From positions 1 to 49,694 of IMG/VR virus record IMGVR_UViG_3300007734_000950: a DNA stretch of 49,694 nucleotides; one strand, given 5' to 3'. This DNA comes from a virus. The notes beneath the pieces were generated by a model. It saw only the letters and a list, made by a program, of their open reading frames with translations. It did not search any database and had not been told where the DNA came from. The stretch's first letter is position 1. Each line of letters opens with the position of its first letter. Below are positions 41,379-48,400 of this stretch, one piece after another. Both the position numbers and the translations under genes were made by a program.

Positions 41379-41465
41379 TCTATGAAAAATATTAATTCGT
41401 CTCCCAATTGATTTATTAATTTCTTTTTTAATATTTATTACCAAACCACCCAAAAAAAACAATTT

Positions 41466-42029
41466 ATGAGAAAACTCTTATCGTTACTGCTACTAATACT
41501 CCCAGTTACATTAGTAGCTCAATTATCAAATACAAACCCTGATACTGTTTGTTATCAAAACACTATTAATTCAACCTATGTAACAGATTTAGTTGCAGGT
41601 TATACCTATACTTGGTCAGTATCCGCCCCAGGTGTTATTACTTCAGGTCAAGGAACAGAAACAATTACTGTTGATTGGTCAACAGCTGCTCCTGGATTAA
41701 TAAATGGAGCTGTTAGTGTTTTTGCTACAAGTGCTGAAGGATGTGTAGGTCCTCCAATCAATATTGATGTATTTGTGTTACAGGTTGTTCCAACTGCTAC
41801 TCCACTTACATTTTGTGAAGATGATCCTTGTGCTCCACTTATTGGAACCCCACTTGGAGGTACATGGTCAGGATCACCATATATTAGTGGCAACCAATTT
41901 TGCCCTACAGACCCAGGAACATATAATGTGACATACACATATGATATTCCAGGATGTGGTCCTGTAGCTGTAGTAACAACAATAACTGTTAATCCAACTC
42001 CTGTGCTAAATGAAATAACCCATGATTAA
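41466..42029 (+). CDS. Secreted Ig/PKD-like protein
   Basis: A protein of 187 residues with a signal peptide ending LVA-Q. One PKD-like module (GYTYTWSVSAPGVITSGQ ... ETITVDWSTAAPG) and a second Cys-bounded module (FCEDDPCAPLIGTPLGG ... GTYNVTYTYD). It ends ITVNPTPVLNEITHD, matching the I-x-H-D end of the 40230 product. The stop overlaps the next ATG (TAATG), coupling it to the type B protein. Confidence 0.85.
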   Translation: MRKLLSLLLLILPVTLVAQLSNTNPDTVCYQNTINSTYVTDLVAGYTYTWSVSAPGVITSGQGTETITVDWSTAAPGLINGAVSVFATSAEGCVGPPINIDVFVLQVVPTATPLTFCEDDPCAPLIGTPLGGTWSGSPYISGNQFCPTDPGTYNVTYTYDIPGCGPVAVVTTITVNPTPVLNEITHD

Positions 42030-42598
42030 TGAAATACCTATTGACATTACTTTTAGTTTTTGTCTATAAGGTTATATGTGCTCAACAAGAAATAGTTTTA
42101 TGCGAAGAAGAAAGAACAGAATTTACTTATACTGTAAGCGCTAATGTACCATTAACTTCAATTTATTGGTATGTGGATGGTGTATTACAATTTGGTCAAC
42201 AATTGACCATTAATTGGCAAAATTACGATCCTGGAGAACATACTCTTTTAGTGTATGGATTTGTAGGAGAATGTAGATCAGCCCCATTAAGCTACAAAGT
42301 TTTTCTTTCGGGTTGTTCTACAATTTATATACCAAATGTGTTTACCCCTAGTGGTAAAGATGGTATAAATGATACTTGGTATCCTATAGGAACAGGATGG
42401 AGAGGAATACAAGTGATGGTATTTGATAGATGGGGAGAATTAGTTTTTGAATCCACAGATATAAACGGACAGTGGATTGGAAATTTTAGAGGAGGAGAAT
42501 ATTATGTCCAAAATGATGTATATGTTTATAAAGTAATATGGACTAACCATGAGTATGAAACAGAAACAATATACGGACATGTAACAGTAGTAAGATAA
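42029..42598 (+). CDS. Secreted protein with T9SS type B (CHU_C) sorting domain
   Basis: A protein of 189 residues. Signal peptide ending ICA-Q, one Ig-like module of about 75 residues, then a textbook gliding-motility-associated C-terminal domain: IYIPNVFTPSGKDGINDTW, IQVMVFDRWGELVFES, a WIG turn, NDVYVYKVIW and YGHVTVVR at the end. In Flavobacteria this directs export through the type 9 system and surface attachment. It probably carries the two preceding Ig-like proteins, an inference from coupling and shared tails. Confidence 0.92.
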   Translation: MKYLLTLLLVFVYKVICAQQEIVLCEEERTEFTYTVSANVPLTSIYWYVDGVLQFGQQLTINWQNYDPGEHTLLVYGFVGECRSAPLSYKVFLSGCSTIYIPNVFTPSGKDGINDTWYPIGTGWRGIQVMVFDRWGELVFESTDINGQWIGNFRGGEYYVQNDVYVYKVIWTNHEYETETIYGHVTVVR

Positions 42599-42610
42599 AA
42601 ATTTAAAAAT

Positions 42611-42943
42611 ATGTACGAATATAAAGCAAAAGTAGTAGATGTATATGATGGTGATACTTTAACTGTTGAAGTAGATTTAGGATTTCACATTCAATATACT
42701 GCAAAAGTTAGATTGTTCAATATTGATGCTCCTGAAATAAGAGGAGAAGAAAAAACCGATGGAATAAAAACCAAAAATCGTTTAGCTGAGTTAGTTTTAG
42801 GGAAAGAGATTGTTCTTAAAACATATAAAGATAAACAAGAAAAATACGGTAGATGGCTAGGAGACATATACCTACCCACAGATATGAATAGATCAATTAA
42901 TAATCTCTTAATAGAAGAAGGATTAGCAAAACCATATTTATAA
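42611..42943 (+). CDS. Thermonuclease-like (SNase) nuclease
   Basis: A protein of 110 residues, the size of a bare SNase domain. Motifs: VVDVYDGDTLTVEVDLG, VRLFNIDAPEIRG with Arg34 and Glu42, and YGRWLGDIY with Arg81, the residues equivalent to the staphylococcal nuclease catalytic trio. No signal peptide, so it should act inside the cell, for example on host DNA or RNA. Confidence 0.9.
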   Translation: MYEYKAKVVDVYDGDTLTVEVDLGFHIQYTAKVRLFNIDAPEIRGEEKTDGIKTKNRLAELVLGKEIVLKTYKDKQEKYGRWLGDIYLPTDMNRSINNLLIEEGLAKPYL

Positions 42944-42945
42944 TT

Positions 42946-43350
42946 ATGAAAAAACAAGATATAAAAAAATACATCAAAGAAGAACTTAGTAAAATCCTAG
43001 AAAAAAAAGGAAAAGACCAAGATGGTGATGGCGATAAGGATTTTGCTGATGTAATGATTGCCAGAATGATGGCTGCTGGGAAAAGTAAAGAAGACGCCAT
43101 TAAAGCTACTAAAAATAAATCATACAACAAAGAGTCTTTAAGTGAACTCAATATTGAAATGCTTGAAAACTATATGTTTTTTGGAAACTTAAAACAAATG
43201 AAGCGTCAAATTGAAATCATGTTAGAGATGGATCCTCGAATGGTTGATCAAGTTTTACAAAATGGACATGATTGGGCTGATGATCATATATCAGAAGCAA
43301 AACAAAACGTAGATCAGGTGTTTGATTTTTTTATGAATAAATTCAAATAA
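42946..43350 (+). CDS. Hypothetical protein with amphipathic leader and EF-hand-like loop
   Basis: A protein of 134 residues. The N-terminus MKKQDIKKYIKEELSKILE is a basic amphipathic helix of the kind seen on likely packaged proteins. It is followed by DQDGDGDKDFADV, close to an EF-hand calcium loop. The C-terminal half is helical (MLENYMFFGNLKQMKRQIEI). Two bases after the nuclease stop. Confidence 0.75.
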   Translation: MKKQDIKKYIKEELSKILEKKGKDQDGDGDKDFADVMIARMMAAGKSKEDAIKATKNKSYNKESLSELNIEMLENYMFFGNLKQMKRQIEIMLEMDPRMVDQVLQNGHDWADDHISEAKQNVDQVFDFFMNKFK

Positions 43351-43378
43351 ACCCTTAATTAAATCTCCCCCCTTTCAC

Positions 43379-45649
43379 ATGAAAAAGTCGTTTTTTACTT
43401 TGTTATTTATTATGTTTTCTTTATTAGGTTTTTCTCAAAACTTAGTTGAAAATGTAAACAGTCAAGTATTATTAACCCCTAAGAGCCCAACCGAAAATAA
43501 TTTGGTTGAAGCATTTTTTGAATTCTACAATATTGAAGTAGTCCAGTATTTTGACCAACTCAATATTTACCTTGTTAAATCCGATAATTATGATGAATTA
43601 GCATCCCATTGTCAGGAAAGTAGTTTGTTTGCTATTGTTGAAAAAGACAGATTAGAAGAAATTAAAATGGATTATATTCCAAATGATCCTGAGTTTGCTT
43701 CTGCATGGCATTTAAGACAGTCAACAGATAAAGATATTGATGCTGATGAAGCTTGGGATTTACTTCCTACCACTAACCAGTGGGTATCAGTAGCAATGCT
43801 TGATGGTGGTTTAGATATGACAATGCCTGAATTTGTAGGCAATGTTGATAGTCCATTTAATGCTGTTAACGGTACCAATTCTATTCCTTATGTTAATGCT
43901 GAAGATAAACATGGTACTGCTTGTTCAGGTACAATTGCTGCTAAAACTAATAATGGTATTGGTGTTAGTAGTGTAGGTAATAATTATGTTAAAGTTATGC
44001 CAATTTGTATCATGTCGCAAGTATATGCTGGTGGTAGTTTTGCTACTACATCTGCTATTCAAATTGCGGCAGTTAACGCTGCAATGGCTAATCCTAATTG
44101 TGTTGCAATCGCAATGTCATATGGTGGTAGTGGCTACTCAGCAACCCTAGAAGCAGCCTTCCTTTCAGCCAGAACAAATGGACGTGGTGGTAAAGGTATG
44201 ATGATATTTGCTTCATCTGGTAATGGATATTCAGGTACAGCAGCTCAATACCCAGCTAATTATAATGGAGTTTGGGGAGTAGGTGCCACAACAAGTACAG
44301 ATGTTAGAGCTTCTTTCTCCAACTACGGACAAATTTGTGATATATCAGCCCCAGGTCAAAGTATTAGAACCACAGACCGTTTAGGTGCTGATGGTTATAA
44401 CACTACTGATTATACTTCAATTAGTGGTACTTCATTTAGTTGTCCTATCACAGCAGCAGCATCAGCTGTTATTGCATATAAGAACTGGGAATTAACTGAT
44501 GATGAAATTTTACAAATATTATCTAATACTTGTGAAAAAGTAGGAGGTTATGTTTATAATAATGACCCTGCTTGGCCGTATAGTACTCGTAGTAATGAAT
44601 TAGGATATGGTCGTATTAATTTAAAAGATGCTGTTATAGCTACCCCCAATCCAGGTGGAACACCACCACCTCCTCCAACCCCAATAGCCAACTTTACTAT
44701 TAATAATATGATAGTAACCCCAGCTAGTGTTAATTTAGGTGAAGTTATTCTTGTAAATTATAATGCTATTACTACAGAACCTACTTTACCTGAAGCTTCT
44801 GTAAAAATACAGTATCGTTATTCAAACAATGCTACCTTTGGTGATAGTGATGATATTATTATTGGGATCGATAGTGTAACTTTAGGAGGAGGTATTGCCT
44901 CAGTTACTAAATCATTTTCATACACAGTTGGAGGTATAGCAGGTGTGCGTTATGTATTCGCAACAATAAACTATGATAATGCTGTTGGAGAAGCAATGTC
45001 TACTGATAATAATGCTTCTAGATCATTTAATGTTGTTAATCCTTCCATTGCTGGAACTGATATTAGACTTGAATTAGTACAACCTACAGCTAATCCTTGG
45101 ACAACTTCTTTACAAATAGTCAATTGCCAATGGAGAGCAGTTAATACCGGTACTACTACTATTACTCAAATTAACTGGTCTAGGCGTTGGGTAAATTGCA
45201 CATCACAATTTGGTTGTGTAAGTAATTCAACCTGGAATGGCACACTACTCCCAGGACAATCAATATTACTACCTGGTACTAATTCATATGTTAGTGTAAA
45301 TTTATGTCATCCTACTTTCTGTGCGGTTCCTGTAGGGAGTTCAAATACGTATAGAGCGGATGTGATAAGTGTTAATGGTAGTACTGGAGATGCTGATTTA
45401 ACAAACAATAGAGTTGATTTAGTATTTAACAGAATTTCTACAAACGAAGAAGATATAATGGGTAATCATGTTATTTTAGAGGACCCAAACTCAACCTCTA
45501 CTGAAGATGAGTATCCATTATCAATTCAGATTTATACAGTAACCGGAATGTTATTAGATGTAAATAGGTATAATGAATTACCTAGTGGTATTTATATAAT
45601 TAAGGAAAATTATACAAATAAATCTAAAACATACAAATGGGCAAAATAA
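43379..45649 (+). CDS. Secreted subtilisin-like protease with T9SS type A sorting domain
   Basis: A protein of 756 residues. Signal peptide ending GFS-Q; residues 21-100 look like an I9-type propeptide. The S8 catalytic domain has Asp142 (AMLDGG), His178 (DKHGTACSGT), oxyanion Asn282 (SSGNG) and Ser352 (SGTSFSCP). A Pro-rich linker near 425-435 leads to two beta-sandwich domains, the second CARDB-like (DLTNNRVDLVF). The last about 60 residues (YPLSIQIYTVTGMLL ... LPSGIYIIKEN ... KTYKWAK) are a T9SS type A sorting domain. Likely exported by the host to its surface or medium. Confidence 0.93.
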   Translation: MKKSFFTLLFIMFSLLGFSQNLVENVNSQVLLTPKSPTENNLVEAFFEFYNIEVVQYFDQLNIYLVKSDNYDELASHCQESSLFAIVEKDRLEEIKMDYIPNDPEFASAWHLRQSTDKDIDADEAWDLLPTTNQWVSVAMLDGGLDMTMPEFVGNVDSPFNAVNGTNSIPYVNAEDKHGTACSGTIAAKTNNGIGVSSVGNNYVKVMPICIMSQVYAGGSFATTSAIQIAAVNAAMANPNCVAIAMSYGGSGYSATLEAAFLSARTNGRGGKGMMIFASSGNGYSGTAAQYPANYNGVWGVGATTSTDVRASFSNYGQICDISAPGQSIRTTDRLGADGYNTTDYTSISGTSFSCPITAAASAVIAYKNWELTDDEILQILSNTCEKVGGYVYNNDPAWPYSTRSNELGYGRINLKDAVIATPNPGGTPPPPPTPIANFTINNMIVTPASVNLGEVILVNYNAITTEPTLPEASVKIQYRYSNNATFGDSDDIIIGIDSVTLGGGIASVTKSFSYTVGGIAGVRYVFATINYDNAVGEAMSTDNNASRSFNVVNPSIAGTDIRLELVQPTANPWTTSLQIVNCQWRAVNTGTTTITQINWSRRWVNCTSQFGCVSNSTWNGTLLPGQSILLPGTNSYVSVNLCHPTFCAVPVGSSNTYRADVISVNGSTGDADLTNNRVDLVFNRISTNEEDIMGNHVILEDPNSTSTEDEYPLSIQIYTVTGMLLDVNRYNELPSGIYIIKENYTNKSKTYKWAK

Positions 45650-45987
45650 TAAGCTTAACATTTTTATTATTAATTCCTTACATAACATGGTCTCAAGATG
45701 GTTTATATACTTATTTTGATGGACCTAAACAAGATACAATATTTAGTATTTACAATTGTGACCCACACGTTTTAGGAGCTGTGGGAGACGAAATAGTAAT
45801 TCAATTTAAAAATGAAGAATTAACTATAGGCAATTATGCTTTTGAAACATGCGGAGCTACTGTATTTGGAGAAGTATTTATATATTACCACAGAAAACAC
45901 ATATTAATTGATTATTATGTTGATGAAATATATTATGGAAGTGGATTTGTATATAAAGCAAACCGAATACCTAAACCTATAGAATAA
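45637..45987 (+). CDS. Secreted hypothetical protein
   Basis: A protein of 116 residues overlapping the protease gene by 13 bases. Signal peptide ending TWS-Q, then a beta-rich domain with Cys pairs (FSIYNCDPHVLGAVGDE, YAFETCGATVFGEVF). Could be a protease inhibitor or partner given the overlap, but this is only position-based. Confidence 0.75.
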   Translation: MGKIISLTFLLLIPYITWSQDGLYTYFDGPKQDTIFSIYNCDPHVLGAVGDEIVIQFKNEELTIGNYAFETCGATVFGEVFIYYHRKHILIDYYVDEIYYGSGFVYKANRIPKPIE

Positions 45988-46010
45988 AGATTTTTAAATT
46001 TTCCCTATTA

Positions 46011-46038
46011 GAGAGCTTGGATTTCCGAGCTCTCTTTT
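46011..46038 (+). terminator. Terminator whose hairpin contains a promoter element
   Basis: GAGAGCTTGG (46011-46020) pairs with CCGAGCTCTC (46025-46034), one T-G wobble, with an ATTT loop and a TTTT tail. The -33 TTGGATTT of the next promoter overlaps its left arm and loop. Confidence 0.85.
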
Positions 46039-46047
46039 GTATCTTTA
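46017..46047 (+). promoter_or_regulatory. Promoter overlapping the preceding terminator
   Basis: TTGGATTT starts at 46017, its TTG lying 20 bases before TATCTTTA (46040-46047). The start codon of the next gene is at 46069. Confidence 0.7.
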
Positions 46048-46068
46048 TATTATAAGATTAATAAACAC

Positions 46069-46341
46069 ATGGCTTACAAATCTATTGAAACCAAATTCAT
46101 TCGTGAATTTAAAAACGCAGATGGATCTTTATCTAAATGGCATTACAATCCTGAAGTATTCCCAAATGGGCCTTTTAAGGTTGAATTTGAGTATGCAGAT
46201 GACGATCAAGATGTATTAGTTGAAGAAGAAACAGATACATCTAAAAACACCTCAATCCCCATTACAAAACGCAAATGGACCAACCCAGCTAATGGTAAAT
46301 TAGTAGGTTATGCCAGAGCTAAAGGATTAGGATTAATTTAA
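46069..46341 (+). CDS. Hypothetical protein
   Basis: A protein of 90 residues, with RKWTNPANGKLVGYARAKGL at the C-terminus and an acidic middle. It directly precedes the tRNA cluster and has its own promoter. No recognised domain. Confidence 0.7.
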   Translation: MAYKSIETKFIREFKNADGSLSKWHYNPEVFPNGPFKVEFEYADDDQDVLVEEETDTSKNTSIPITKRKWTNPANGKLVGYARAKGLGLI

Positions 46342-46345
46342 ACCA

Positions 46346-46480
46346 GGTCAAGTGGCGGAATGAGTCGGGGCACCGGCCATGGGAGACGCGACAGATGGTT
46401 ATAGCACTGTGGGTAAAAAAAGTCATTGCGACCTGTCACTATAATGACAGCCCGTGAAGGTTCGAATCCTTCCTTGACCA
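46346..46480 (+). tRNA. tRNA-like gene with expanded D loop and variable region
   Basis: A perfect seven-pair acceptor stem, GGTCAAG (46346-46352) with CTTGACC (46473-46479), plus a canonical T arm GAAGG-TTCGAAT-CCTTC immediately before it. The D stem GCG/CGC encloses 29 bases (46358-46386) instead of about 11. The anticodon arm is unclear: ACAG/CTGT encloses 12 bases. A long variable region includes GTCATT/AATGAC. At 135 bases it is far too long for a normal class II tRNA. The termini argue for a tRNA origin; anticodon and function are unresolved. Confidence 0.55.
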
Positions 46481-46654
46481 CTTAAAGGATTGAGTAGCTA
46501 TCAATCCCCCTATACTTACAATACTCAAGGTAAACTCGAGCACTCCTTGTGAGTAGTATAGGTTCTAATTGTGTTGTTCCCTTGAGAAAGGAATGATTGC
46601 TAATAAGAGGATAAATCTAATCCTACAACACAGAGGACTTCTCATCCTCAACAT
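46481..46654 (+). ncRNA. Highly structured RNA between tRNA genes
   Basis: No coding frame is convincing here. Hairpins follow one another: GGATTGA/TCAATCC (7-base loop), CCTATACT/AGTATAGG enclosing ACTCAAGG/CCTTGTGAGT, then GTGTTGT (46571-46577) with ACAACAC (46625-46631) enclosing TTCC/GGAA and AGGAT/ATCCT (7-base loop), then GAGGA/TCCTC (7-base loop). The third element has a tRNA-like layout, its last arm abutting the 3' acceptor strand, but lacks a TTCG loop. Either decayed tRNAs or an unrecognised RNA. Confidence 0.5.
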
Positions 46655-46727
46655 AGTCAGGTGTACTTAATTGGTAAAGTACCTAACGCTTAATTAGGGA
46701 ATGCAGGTTCGAATCCTGTCTTGACTA
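46655..46727 (+). tRNA. tRNA-Lys (CTT), with G at position 33
   Basis: Acceptor AGTCAGG with CTTGACT (one G-T), T arm GCAGG-TTCGAAT-CCTGT, anticodon stem CCTAA/TTAGG. The loop CGCTTAA places CTT at 34-36; position 33, almost always T, is G. The D arm has a short TAC/GTA stem. Confidence 0.72.
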
Positions 46728-46816
46728 CGCCTCATAGTGAACCATCTATGAACACAAACCGAAGAGTAACATTGGAGGAACTATCAAAGTGGTGACAGCT
46801 GGAAAGACAGCAACAT
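46728..46816 (+). other. Spacer between tRNA genes with short hairpins
   Basis: No gene seen. Contains CATAG/CTATG and GCTG/CAGC hairpins. Probably part of the tRNA precursor transcript. Confidence 0.4.
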
Positions 46817-46888
46817 ACCTCTATAGTTAAAGGGATATAACCACAGATTTCTAATCTGTTATTCCTGGTTCGAGTCCAGGTAGGAGTA
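46817..46888 (+). tRNA. tRNA-Arg (TCT)
   Basis: Anticodon arm ACAGA-TTTCTAA-TCTGT gives TCT, reading AGA. T arm CCTGG-TTCGAGT-CCAGG is canonical. Acceptor ACCTCTA/TAGGAGT has one C-A mismatch and one T-G pair. AGA is a favoured Arg codon in this AT-rich genome. Confidence 0.83.
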
Positions 46889-46905
46889 CAACTTAATTAA
46901 CCAAA

Positions 46906-47421
46906 ATGAATAGATTATTTTTTGTATTATTGTGTTTTATAACGTTTAATGTATTAGGTCAACAAGTTTCCTACAAATCGGATATATCATTTAAATCAGA
47001 TTTGTGGTTAATAATAACAGCTGAAGAAGCAGTACGTACTGAGGGAGATACAATTGGAGTTAAATGGGTACCACGTACTGTAAGGAAAAAACAAAATGCT
47101 ATTTATATTGATATTTCAAAAAATGGCACTTTAGTTGGATTAAAATATCCTCGTGAAATGAAACTTTCTTCTGAGGGGCTACCTAATAATGGGTTTATAG
47201 GAGAAAAATGGTATAACCCATATAATATGCACATCCAAGCGTATGCTAAAGATGAAACAGGAAACATATGGGAAATATCTGTAGGTAAAGACAGATTAAC
47301 ACATGACCTAAACACTGACCCAACAGATCAAGGACGTGTTTATATCACTATACAGGACACAAAAGGAATTCAGTCTGGGTGGTATTTTACTATTGATACT
47401 TTTGGGAAACAAAAAGGATAG
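46906..47421 (+). CDS. Secreted hypothetical protein
   Basis: A protein of 171 residues with a signal peptide ending VLG-Q. The mature part is beta-rich (LWLIITAEEAVRTEGDTI, NAIYIDISKNGTLVGLKY) and ends with a WYFTIDTFGKQKG strand. Starts 17 bases after tRNA-Arg, so it may be transcribed with the tRNAs. Function unknown. Confidence 0.75.
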   Translation: MNRLFFVLLCFITFNVLGQQVSYKSDISFKSDLWLIITAEEAVRTEGDTIGVKWVPRTVRKKQNAIYIDISKNGTLVGLKYPREMKLSSEGLPNNGFIGEKWYNPYNMHIQAYAKDETGNIWEISVGKDRLTHDLNTDPTDQGRVYITIQDTKGIQSGWYFTIDTFGKQKG

Positions 47422-47452
47422 AGGAATACTATTTATGATAAATTGACTTGTT

Positions 47453-47908
47453 ATGGAATTAAAATTTAGATCTTTAACTACTAAGAATGAAGTAGATTTA
47501 ATTCCCTATATTAAAGACTTTTTATCTAAAAATGATAATACGAGTATTTTTGTAGGAAGTGATTCTCAAAATGGTAGAGCTACTACTTATGCTGTTGTAA
47601 TTGTGTTACATAACTTTGGAAAAGGAGGACATGTTCTTTATTCTAAAGATATTGTACCTATAATCCAAGATAGGTTTACTAGATTATGGGGAGAAGTAGA
47701 ATATTCACTGCAAACAGCTAATTATTTAGTTGAACATGGAATACAAAAACCTAATTTTATAGATATAGATCTGAACCCTGATCCAAGATATAAATCGAAT
47801 CAGGTATTAAGAGCAGCATTAGGTTATGTTGAATCTATGGGTTATATACCTAGATGTAAACCAAATGCAGTTGTAGCTTCATATGTAGCAGATGCTATCT
47901 GTAAATAA
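47453..47908 (+). CDS. RNase H-like nuclease family protein (YkuK / DUF458-like)
   Basis: A protein of 151 residues. SIFVGSDSQNG is the first acidic strand, TTYAVVIVLHNFGKGGHVLY the second, and FIDIDLNPDPRYKSNQVLRA with the terminal VVASYVADAI complete the pattern of the YkuK family, a predicted RNase H fold. Enzyme activity of the family is not firmly known to me. It ends at the tRNA-Met gene. Confidence 0.85.
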   Translation: MELKFRSLTTKNEVDLIPYIKDFLSKNDNTSIFVGSDSQNGRATTYAVVIVLHNFGKGGHVLYSKDIVPIIQDRFTRLWGEVEYSLQTANYLVEHGIQKPNFIDIDLNPDPRYKSNQVLRAALGYVESMGYIPRCKPNAVVASYVADAICK

Positions 47909-47982
47909 GCACCTATAGCTCAGTAGGTTAGAGCAACTGACTCATAATCAGTAGGTCCCTGGTTCGAACCCAGGTGGGTGCA
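47909..47982 (+). tRNA. tRNA-Met or tRNA-Ile2 (CAT)
   Basis: A canonical 74-base cloverleaf: acceptor GCACCTA/TGGGTGC, D arm with AGTAGGTTA, anticodon arm ACTGA-CTCATAA-TCAGT, T arm CCTGG-TTCGAAC-CCAGG. CAT reads AUG, or AUA if lysidine-modified. Confidence 0.93.
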
Positions 47983-48023
47983 CTAAAAGTTTTTTGAAAT
48001 TTTGGAGAAAAAATAAAGAAAAT

Positions 48024-48054
48024 TTGGATTTTTTAAAAAATCTTATTATCTTTA
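48024..48054 (+). promoter_or_regulatory. Promoter for tRNA-Leu and downstream tRNA
   Basis: TTGGATTTTTTA, its TTG followed after 20 bases by TATCTTTA (48047-48054). The spacer holds the perfect palindrome GATTTTTTAAAAAATC. The tRNA begins 33 bases downstream of the -7 box. Confidence 0.75.
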
Positions 48055-48086
48055 TATTATAAGAAAAATTGATAAATTTAAAATTT

Positions 48087-48171
48087 GGTCGGATGGTGGA
48101 ATTGGTAGACACGAAGGACTTAAAATCCTTTGGCTATTGCAGCTGTGAGGGTTCGAGTCCCTCTCCGACTA
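48087..48171 (+). tRNA. tRNA-Leu (TAA)
   Basis: An 85-base class II tRNA. Acceptor GGTCGGA/TCCGACT, D arm GTG/CAC, anticodon arm AAGGA-CTTAAAA-TCCTT giving TAA, short variable arm, T arm GAGGG-TTCGAGT-CCCTC. Reads UUA, a frequent codon here. Confidence 0.94.
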
Positions 48172-48225
48172 CAAAGTACTACAATGCTTCCCATAAGAAC
48201 AGCACACTTTGTGGTAGTTTCAGTT

Positions 48226-48342
48226 AGTCAGGTGGCGGAATTGGTTAGACGCTGCTGTGGGGCGACACCACTTTAAAAACAGCGTAAGCTCTTGCAGTGA
48301 TGTACACATTGCAAGGTACGGGTTCGAGTCCTGTCCTGACTA
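48226..48342 (+). tRNA. Class II tRNA with 20-base anticodon loop (possible insertion)
   Basis: Acceptor AGTCAGG/CCTGACT, D stem GCG/CGC and T arm ACGGG-TTCGAGT-CCTGT are normal. The anticodon stem GCTGT/ACAGC (48254-48258, 48279-48283) encloses 20 bases (48259-48278). Within it GGGGCGACACCAC precedes TTTAAAA; if the first 13 bases are extra, a normal seven-base loop with TAA would result. The variable arm CTTGCA/TGCAAG is also long. Confidence 0.68.
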
Positions 48343-48370
48343 CTAAAAATAAAAGTTTTTTAAATATAGG

Positions 48371-48400
48371 TTGGAAGTTTAAGTATAGTTATTAAATTTA
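48371..48400 (+). promoter_or_regulatory. Promoter with candidate operator repeats for the HTH gene
   Basis: TTG at 48371-48373, 19 bases, then TAAATTTA (48393-48400). Two identical TTTAAGTATA repeats (48378-48387 and 48397-48406), 19 bases apart, overlap the spacer and -7 region. Confidence 0.55.

Noticed and set aside
185-43151. Many open frames of 60-100 codons on the minus strand
   Set aside because: All lie opposite well-supported + strand genes, have Ser/Leu/Ile-rich shadow composition, and show no start context or domain. The window appears to be transcribed in one direction.
46037-46219. A frame overlapping the start of the 46069 gene
   Set aside because: It begins inside the promoter region, is shadowed by the 46069 gene with a better start, and its composition is not coding-like.
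46346-46480. Reading the long tRNA-like gene as a tmRNA
   Set aside because: It is less than half the usual tmRNA length and has no visible tag-peptide frame ending in Ala-Ala; the D and T features are those of a tRNA.
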